Assembly: GCF_001185345.1 (NCBI RefSeq)
Contig: NZ_KQ236744.1
Coordinates: 444,154 to 483,929, forward strand
DNA length: 39,776 nucleotides
Reading direction: 5' to 3'
Source: Dorea sp. D27
Lineage (GTDB): Bacteria; Bacillota; Clostridia; Lachnospirales; Lachnospiraceae
In this document: piece after piece, positions 34,508 through 39,776 of the stretch
How positions within the stretch are numbered: the first letter of the stretch is position 1
Layout of the letters: the number at the start of each line of letters is the position of its first letter
Translations under genes and position numbers: made by a program
The notes under the pieces: model-generated
What the model saw: the letters and a program-made list of their open reading frames with translations, nothing else
Database searches by the model: none
Told to the model about the DNA's origin: nothing

Positions 34508-35529
34508 TGGCGGCTGTCGGCGGCGGAGAGGTAGAGCTGGTGCGTGATGTTCCGGTTCCGGAGATAGGGCCGTATGAAGCGCTCGTAAGAATGAAATCGT
34601 GCGGGTTCTGTAACGGAACCGACTTCCACATCATACGGGGGGAGATGGCGGTGGATGTCGACCGTTTTCCAACCTTGCTTGGACATGAAGGTGTCGGGGA
34701 TGTCGTAGAGCTTGGCAGCAAGGTAAGAAACTATAAGATCGGAGACCGCTTTATGAATCCGATTATAAAGATGATGCCGGGTACACGGTACGGCTGTACG
34801 TGGGGGGCCATGTGCGACTATGGCATCGTCCAGGATCAGAAAGCGATGATGGATGACGGCGAAGATCTGTCGCTGCTGAATCCAAGGCAGCTGGAATGCG
34901 TACAGATTCCGTCAGACTTTGACGCCATCGACGGCGGATGCCTCATCACGCTGAATGAGTGCTTCAGCGCCGCCAGGAACTTTGACGTGGCAGACAAGGA
35001 TGTTCTCGTGTACGGGGCAGGCCCTATGGGACTTGCTACGATGAAGTATATGAGATATCTCGGAGCCAGGACAATCGTAGCCATAGACGGAGTGGAGGAA
35101 AGGCTTGCCCTGGCCAGGTCTCTGTCCGGCGCAGATGAGACGATCAATTATACGAAAGTGGACAAGCAAGAGGTACTGAAAGGAAGAGTATTCGACCGTG
35201 TCATTGATATCGTCGGCCTGACTTCGATTCTTCTGGAAGGTTCACATCTTCTGAAACCATATGGAATCATCGGTTCCATGGGTGTGCTTCGGAATACGGA
35301 CGCCATGCTGGATGTGACAAAGTTAAAGAATAACACGCTTCTGCAGATGCTGAACTTTCCATATGGGCAGTATGACATAACGGCGGAAAATATCAAGCTG
35401 ATTGAAAAAGGCGTTATCGATCCGAAAGATTTTTACAGCCATGTGATGGGAGTGGAGGATATCCATGAGGCAGTGAGGCTTGTGGCGGAAAAAGAGGCGG
35501 TCAAAGTAATTTTGGATCTGGAAAGATAG
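34507..35529 (+). CDS. Medium-chain dehydrogenase (MDR), probably frameshifted at its start
   Basis: About 340 residues in frame from GTG 34507. CGFCNGTDFH and LGHEGVGD hold the catalytic-zinc Cys, His and Glu. The four-Cys structural lobe is lacking: that region reads MMPGTRYGCTWGAMCDYG. The Rossmann turn VLVYGAGPMGLAT is intact. The natural start, ATG 34482 with a strong ribosome binding site, is one base out of frame because of G7 at 34501-34507; GTG 34507 has no well-placed site. The protein body shows no other damage. It probably oxidises or reduces a sugar, polyol or aldehyde such as the aldolase product. Substrate unknown. Confidence 0.85.
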   Translation: MAAVGGGEVELVRDVPVPEIGPYEALVRMKSCGFCNGTDFHIIRGEMAVDVDRFPTLLGHEGVGDVVELGSKVRNYKIGDRFMNPIIKMMPGTRYGCTWGAMCDYGIVQDQKAMMDDGEDLSLLNPRQLECVQIPSDFDAIDGGCLITLNECFSAARNFDVADKDVLVYGAGPMGLATMKYMRYLGARTIVAIDGVEERLALARSLSGADETINYTKVDKQEVLKGRVFDRVIDIVGLTSILLEGSHLLKPYGIIGSMGVLRNTDAMLDVTKLKNNTLLQMLNFPYGQYDITAENIKLIEKGVIDPKDFYSHVMGVEDIHEAVRLVAEKEAVKVILDLER

Positions 35530-35542
35530 GAGGAGGGTACGG

Positions 35543-36217
35543 ATGAAAGAAAGAGAGCTGAAAGAGCTCATATGTGATATCGGAAAGCGAATGTACACGA
35601 ATGGGTTCGTGGCTGCCAATGATGGCAATATCACTGTCAGGCTGAGCGAAAAGGAGTATCTGACTACCCCTTCCGGCATCAGCAAAGGTTATCTGCGGCC
35701 GGAGATGATTGTCAAGGTAGATGGGAAAGGAGAGACGCTGGAAGGAGGATATGAACCTTCTTCAGAAGTGAAAGTGCATCTGAAGATATATGAACAGAGA
35801 GGAGACGTCGGGGCTGTCGTGCACGCGCATCCCCCTTATGCCACCACGTTTGCGGTGGCCCATATTCCTCTTGATTCCTACCTTCTGCCAGAGGCTGTGT
35901 ATGCGCTCGGAGCCGTGCCCGTCATACCATATGCACAGCCATCTACGCAGGAGCTGGCAGACGAATTGGTGCCATACCTTCAGGATTATGACGCGTTCAT
36001 TCTGGAAAACCATGGGACGGTCACGGTTGGGACAGATGTCATCAAGGCCTACTATAAGACAGAGACGCTGGAGTACAATGCGAAGATAACCTATATGACA
36101 AGGCTTCTCGGCAGGCAAAATGAGCTGCCGAGGGATGAGATAGATAAGCTGCTCGCCGCATTTCAGAAGAACAACCCTGGTGCAACACATCCGGGTTATA
36201 TAAAATTGAATGATTAG
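35543..36217 (+). CDS. Class II aldolase, FucA-like (copy 2)
   Basis: A 224-residue zinc aldolase. Catalytic E75 and zinc ligands H94, H96 (VVHAHPP) and H157 (ENHG) are present. Glu at the catalytic position makes AraD-type epimerase activity unlikely. It should split a ketose 1-phosphate to DHAP plus an aldehyde. It is diverged from the copy at 24137, for example with NDGNITVR in place of YEGNISAK, so substrate ranges probably differ. AGGAGGAGGG before ATG 35543 fixes the start. It lies next to a divergent isomerase (36233) and two bases-close neighbours, forming a second isomerase-aldolase pair. Confidence 0.92.
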   Translation: MKERELKELICDIGKRMYTNGFVAANDGNITVRLSEKEYLTTPSGISKGYLRPEMIVKVDGKGETLEGGYEPSSEVKVHLKIYEQRGDVGAVVHAHPPYATTFAVAHIPLDSYLLPEAVYALGAVPVIPYAQPSTQELADELVPYLQDYDAFILENHGTVTVGTDVIKAYYKTETLEYNAKITYMTRLLGRQNELPRDEIDKLLAAFQKNNPGATHPGYIKLND

Positions 36218-36232
36218 ACAGGAGGCAGGAAG

Positions 36233-37645
36233 ATGAAAAGGAGACCGGTAATAGGAATCTTAGGCCTGTCGGACGGAGAACCTGAAGTTCACGCACAGCT
36301 CAAAGGCATCGTGCAGGAGCAGGTAGATGCCATTGCCAGGGCGCTTAGAGAGTCCGGACAGATAGAGGTCATAGAAGCGGAAGAACTTGTGTGCAGCGTC
36401 AAGACCGCAAAAGAACAGGCGGAATATTTGAGAAAGATGGATGTGGACGGTACGATATTGGCTTATGGTGTATTTGCTTTCCCTAACTTTTCTGCAATCG
36501 CCGCCCAGAATGGAAAGGGACCGTTCCTTTTGGCAGCAAACTTGAACCCGGACTGGCCGGGCATGGTGGCGATGCTTGCGGCGGGAGGCGCGCTGAACCA
36601 TCTTGGAATCCGGCATTTCAGGGCGAGCGGGGATATCGCACAGCCTGAAGTCCTTGAGAAATATGTGCGGTTTGCCAGATGCGCCCGGGCGGCCACACGT
36701 CTGAACGGCCAGAAGTATGGCCTTATAGGAGGACGAAGCCTTGGAATGTACAGTGCCACGGTGAACATGCAGGACTGGCAGAAGAAGTTTGGCGTGGATG
36801 TGGATCATGTGGACCAGAGTGAGCTTGTGAGGCTTGCCGGGGAAGTACCGGAGGAAAAAGTAGACAAGGCATTATCCTGGCTGGAAGAATATGTGGGAGA
36901 GATACGGTACAATGGCAGCAGTTTTACAAGAGACAAATTAAGAACGCAGATACGGCATTACGAGGCGTTGAAAAGAATAATCAAAGAGAATGAATATGAT
37001 TTCGTAGGTGTCAAGTGCCATTACGAGATGAGCCGCCACTACTGCACCGAGTGCATCTGTGCAGCTTTCTGTAATGACCCTTATGACTGGGACGGTGCAA
37101 AGGAGCCAGTAGTCTGCGCCTGTGAGGCGGATTCTGATGCCGCGCTTACCATGCAGATTCTGAAGCTGCTCACAGAGGAACCCGTCATCTTTATGGATGT
37201 GCGTCATTATGACAATGAGTACGGCTTGATGGTGTTCTGCAACTGTGGCTCCCAGTCTACCTATTATGCAACGGGACACGACGATTACGAAGAAAACCTT
37301 CGCAGGACAAAACTATATCCGGCACTCGATATCTATGCAGGCGGAGGATGCCATGTAAATCTGATGACTGCACCCGGACAGGCAACCATTGCACGGCTCA
37401 ACCGTAAGGAAGGGAAATACCGGCTCACTGTCATACCTGCTGAATTTGTCACGCTTCCGCAGGAGAAGATGAAGGAGACGACAGAGGAATGGCCTCATGT
37501 ATATGCCCGGCTGCCCTTTGACCATCAGATATTTCTGGATGAGTTTGACGCCAATCACTGCCATGCCGTATATGGCGATAAGACGGAGGAGCTGAAGATG
37601 ATCTGCAGGATGCTGGACATAGACGTAGAGGTTCTCGGGGACTGA
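36233..37645 (+). CDS. L-fucose/L-arabinose isomerase family protein, divergent
   Basis: A 470-residue protein of the FucI/AraA isomerase fold. ACEADSD holds E298 and FMDVRHYD holds D322; the gap of 24 is the same as in FucI, so the metal site is probably intact. GGCHVN and ANHCH supply candidate His ligands. It is about 130 residues shorter than FucI and clearly different from both fucI (25599) and araA (16575). Its aldose substrate is unknown. AGGAGGCAGGAAG before ATG 36233 fixes the start. It pairs with the aldolase at 35543. Confidence 0.9.
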   Translation: MKRRPVIGILGLSDGEPEVHAQLKGIVQEQVDAIARALRESGQIEVIEAEELVCSVKTAKEQAEYLRKMDVDGTILAYGVFAFPNFSAIAAQNGKGPFLLAANLNPDWPGMVAMLAAGGALNHLGIRHFRASGDIAQPEVLEKYVRFARCARAATRLNGQKYGLIGGRSLGMYSATVNMQDWQKKFGVDVDHVDQSELVRLAGEVPEEKVDKALSWLEEYVGEIRYNGSSFTRDKLRTQIRHYEALKRIIKENEYDFVGVKCHYEMSRHYCTECICAAFCNDPYDWDGAKEPVVCACEADSDAALTMQILKLLTEEPVIFMDVRHYDNEYGLMVFCNCGSQSTYYATGHDDYEENLRRTKLYPALDIYAGGGCHVNLMTAPGQATIARLNRKEGKYRLTVIPAEFVTLPQEKMKETTEEWPHVYARLPFDHQIFLDEFDANHCHAVYGDKTEELKMICRMLDIDVEVLGD

Positions 37646-37699
37646 ATAAGAGAGGGACTGGAAATCAATCAGAATGTGTAAGACAGGAGGAGCTGGGAT

Positions 37700-38695
37700 A
37701 TGCAGAGAATACTCAATCGTCCAGATGATATCGTGGACGAAATGCTGGATGGCTTTTTGAAAGTGCATGGGAATCTCGTTGAAAGAACCGGGAATTCCCG
37801 GGTAGTGCGGGCAAAGGGCATACCTCCGGAAAAGACAGGTGTCGTCACGGGAGGAGGATCCGGGCACAAGCCGGCTTTCATCGGGTATGTAGGAAAGAAC
37901 ATGTGTGATGCGGCTGCGGTCGGAGAGATCTGTTCCTCACCGACGGCCGCGGCCTTCCTGGATGCATTCCGGGCGGCAGACCGGGGCAGGGGAGTGGCCT
38001 GCCTGTATGGCAATTATTCCGGTGATAATATGAATGTCCGTATGGCCGTAAAGATGGCTGAGAAGGAAGGAATCCAAGTAAAGACGGTGGCAGCCAATGA
38101 TGATGTGGCCTCAGCGCCGAAGGATAAGAGGGAAAAGCGCCGGGGCGTGGCAGGCGAGGTGTTCATGTGGAAGGCGGGAGGAGCAAAAGCGGCCCAGGGG
38201 GCAGGACTTGACGAAGTTATCGCCGCGGCCGGGAAAGCCATAGACAATACGCGCAGCGTAGGCATCGGGCTGACGCCGTGTACGCTGCCCGCAGTCGGAC
38301 ATCCTAATTTTGAAATCAAGGAAGGAACGATGGAAGTGGGCATCGGCCATCACGGTGAACCGGGTATAGAGGTATGCAAGCTGGAAAAGGCTGCCGGCAT
38401 GGCAAGACGGATGTCGGACATCGTGCTTGGGGACAACCCGTTAGGGAAGAAAGATGAGGCGGCGGTACTCATATCCGGCCTGGGCGCCACGCCGTTGATG
38501 GAACTATATGTGTTATACAATGAGATTGAACGGCTGTTTTGCGACAGGGGCATCCGTATATACAAGGCATATGTGGGAGATTACTTTACATCGCTTGACA
38601 TGATGGGTGCCACGCTGACGGTCATGAAGCTGGACGGCGAGTTGAAGGAGCTGCTTGACGTGCCGGTACAGTGCGTGGGCATGACACAGCTATAG
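37700..38695 (+). CDS. dhaK: Dihydroxyacetone kinase subunit DhaK
   Basis: A 331-residue DhaK-type subunit. H218 in GIGHHGEPG is the residue that binds the carbonyl of dihydroxyacetone covalently, at the same position as in E. coli. VTGGGSGHKPAFIGY near 49-63 forms the substrate pocket. With DhaL (38707) it phosphorylates DHA, or possibly a tetrulose such as erythrulose, since related kinases in tetritol pathways belong to this family. DhaM, the phosphate donor of PEP-dependent systems, is not in the window. AGGAGGAGC before ATG 37700. Confidence 0.94.
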   Translation: MQRILNRPDDIVDEMLDGFLKVHGNLVERTGNSRVVRAKGIPPEKTGVVTGGGSGHKPAFIGYVGKNMCDAAAVGEICSSPTAAAFLDAFRAADRGRGVACLYGNYSGDNMNVRMAVKMAEKEGIQVKTVAANDDVASAPKDKREKRRGVAGEVFMWKAGGAKAAQGAGLDEVIAAAGKAIDNTRSVGIGLTPCTLPAVGHPNFEIKEGTMEVGIGHHGEPGIEVCKLEKAAGMARRMSDIVLGDNPLGKKDEAAVLISGLGATPLMELYVLYNEIERLFCDRGIRIYKAYVGDYFTSLDMMGATLTVMKLDGELKELLDVPVQCVGMTQL

Positions 38696-38706
38696 GAGGC
38701 AGAAGG

Positions 38707-39375
38707 ATGGATAGTTTTAGAGATGTGGAGGGGAAACCTGTGCTGCTTGCCATGGTTAAGGCAGTGCAGGACAATAAGGCTTTCCTCGGTGAGATAGACG
38801 GGTTGATCGGCGACGGTGACCACGGGATGAACATGAATAAGGGGTTTACGCTCTTTGCAGACAGATATGGCAGCGAGGACATCAGCTTTACCGACGGGCT
38901 GGAACAGCTTGGAATGGTTCTCCTGGGAGAAATCGGTGGTTCCATGGGCCCTATTTACGGCACCGTCTTTACAGAAATGGCCCGGGCAGGCTCCTGCTTC
39001 GATGAGATTGGACTGGATGAGCTGAGCCTTATGCTGGAAGGAGGGCTTACGGGACTGCAGGATATCATAGAGGCCAAAGTAGGAGACAAGACCCTCATAG
39101 ACACCCTGTCTCCGGCCGTATATACGCTGAAAGCAGAAGCCGGTACAGGAGGACGCTTTGCGGAAGCGCTGGACAGGATGAAGGCCGCGGCAAAGGCAGG
39201 GCAGGATTCCACAAAGGATATGGTTGCGAAGCACGGCCGTTCCAGCAGGCTCGGGGAACGCTCCAGAGGCGTGCCGGACGCGGGGGCGGTATCCTGCTGC
39301 CTGATCTTGTGCGCCATGGCTGACGGCATTAAAGGGCTCCTTTCGGATGGCGGCTGTAAGAAAAGGAAAACGTAG
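38707..39375 (+). CDS. dhaL: Dihydroxyacetone kinase subunit DhaL
   Basis: A 222-residue nucleotide-binding subunit. The ADP-Mg site Asp residues are D31, D36 and D38 in DGLIGDGDHG, matching D30, D35 and D37 of E. coli DhaL. Further conserved parts are GGSMGPIYG, TLSPA and the C-terminal GVPDAGAVS. The frame is open from 38671, inside dhaK, but AGGAGG at 38694-38699 fixes ATG 38707. It is the last gene of the polyol locus. Whether it uses ATP directly or needs DhaM cannot be told from the sequence. Confidence 0.94.
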   Translation: MDSFRDVEGKPVLLAMVKAVQDNKAFLGEIDGLIGDGDHGMNMNKGFTLFADRYGSEDISFTDGLEQLGMVLLGEIGGSMGPIYGTVFTEMARAGSCFDEIGLDELSLMLEGGLTGLQDIIEAKVGDKTLIDTLSPAVYTLKAEAGTGGRFAEALDRMKAAAKAGQDSTKDMVAKHGRSSRLGERSRGVPDAGAVSCCLILCAMADGIKGLLSDGGCKKRKT

Positions 39376-39404
39376 TTCCATAATCTTCCGGTTCATAGTA
39401 CAAT
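39376..39404 (+). promoter_or_regulatory. Possible promoter for the next gene
   Basis: TACAAT at 39399-39404 is a good -10; TTCCAT at 39376-39381, 17 bp upstream, is a poor -35. It lies just after the dhaL stop and before ATG 39438, suggesting the next gene is transcribed separately. Confidence 0.4.
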
Positions 39405-39437
39405 AGAGTCAACGAATAAAAAGGTTGGGTATGTACG

Positions 39438-39776
39438 ATGGGAAGGTCTGAAAGAGAGAAAGAGGGAAATCTGTCTTATCTGAAGTATGTAGTGGCTATC
39501 GTTGTATTGCTGGCAGCAATGATTGCGGCGGTCGTCTGTTACTATATGGATATGAATGAGAAGCTTTTGTCAGAAGCACGCAGGAACCTGAAGGCGGAGA
39601 ACGAGTATAAGGAACAGTATTTCCGTCAGTTCATAAGCAGCAGGATGAACTGGTACCGGACAGTGGCCGCGTTCTGCGATGAGCCGGTCGGGTCAGGTGA
39701 GGAAAACTGGCGCGTGATTCTCAAGGAGTACAGTTCGGATGATATGCGCTTTGGAATCGCGGATACGCATGGAACG
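39438..39776 (+). CDS. Membrane sensor protein, N-terminal part (runs off the window)
   Basis: An open frame of 113 codons with no stop before the edge. A short charged start is followed by one membrane segment (about 17-36, YVVAIVVLLAAMIAAVVCYY) and then a charged, probably extracellular, helical region containing RNLKAENEYKEQYFRQF and NWYRTVAAFCDEP. This layout is typical of the sensor half of a histidine kinase or diguanylate cyclase; which one cannot be told. ATG 39438 is chosen because the alternative at 39431 stops after six codons; its ribosome binding site is weak. Confidence 0.7.
   Translation, partial: MGRSEREKEGNLSYLKYVVAIVVLLAAMIAAVVCYYMDMNEKLLSEARRNLKAENEYKEQYFRQFISSRMNWYRTVAAFCDEPVGSGEENWRVILKEYSSDDMRFGIADTHGT

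Overview
The window looks like a chromosomal stretch from a Gram-positive anaerobic gut bacterium, most likely a Lachnospiraceae (Clostridium cluster XIVa) member. The reasons are strong AGGAGG-type ribosome binding sites before nearly every gene, YesM/YesN-type two-component proteins, lipoprotein solute-binding proteins, a GntR-LacI AraR-type repressor, Dha-kinase genes and roughly 50% GC. This is inference from protein families; no rRNA or other taxonomic marker is present. No phage, insertion sequence, CRISPR array, tRNA or rRNA was seen.

Region 1 (1-4411): the tail of a PfkB-type sugar kinase, then 3.4 tandem copies of a ~127-bp promoter-bearing repeat leading into a uracil permease (uraA). 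A perfect 46-bp palindrome follows, then a small conserved gene of unknown function and the carbon-starvation transporter cstA.

Region 2 (4497-18068), pentose sensing and L-arabinose use: a YesM-like histidine kinase, a sugar-binding lipoprotein and a YesN-like AraC-type response regulator form a three-gene sensing unit. An AraR-like repressor lies convergent to it. Divergent from araR runs a CUT2-type ABC transporter (binding protein, double ATPase, two permeases) of the YtfQRT/YjfF kind, followed by an FGGY kinase and L-arabinose isomerase (araA). No araD-like epimerase is present.

Region 3 (18106-19609), control region: a DeoR-family and an XRE-family regulator on the minus strand, with a consensus sigma-A promoter and several dyads. 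The next operon starts divergently from here.

Region 4 (19610-39375), an 18-gene co-directional rare-sugar/polyol locus with small gaps. It encodes an erythritol/threitol-type dehydrogenase, a complete CUT1 ABC transporter (binding protein, two permeases, MsmK-type ATPase), two FucA-like class II aldolases, an SDR, L-fucose isomerase, a sorbitol/xylitol-type dehydrogenase, a PfkB kinase, two rhamnulokinase-like kinases, a GatY-like aldolase, a third dehydrogenase whose start is out of frame at a G7 tract, a second divergent fucose/arabinose isomerase, and DhaK plus DhaL. Together these could bring in a polyol or rare sugar, oxidise or isomerise it to a ketose, phosphorylate it at C1 (optionally a second time) and split it to DHAP plus a small aldehyde. 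The actual substrate is unknown. Another membrane sensor protein begins at 39438 and runs off the window.
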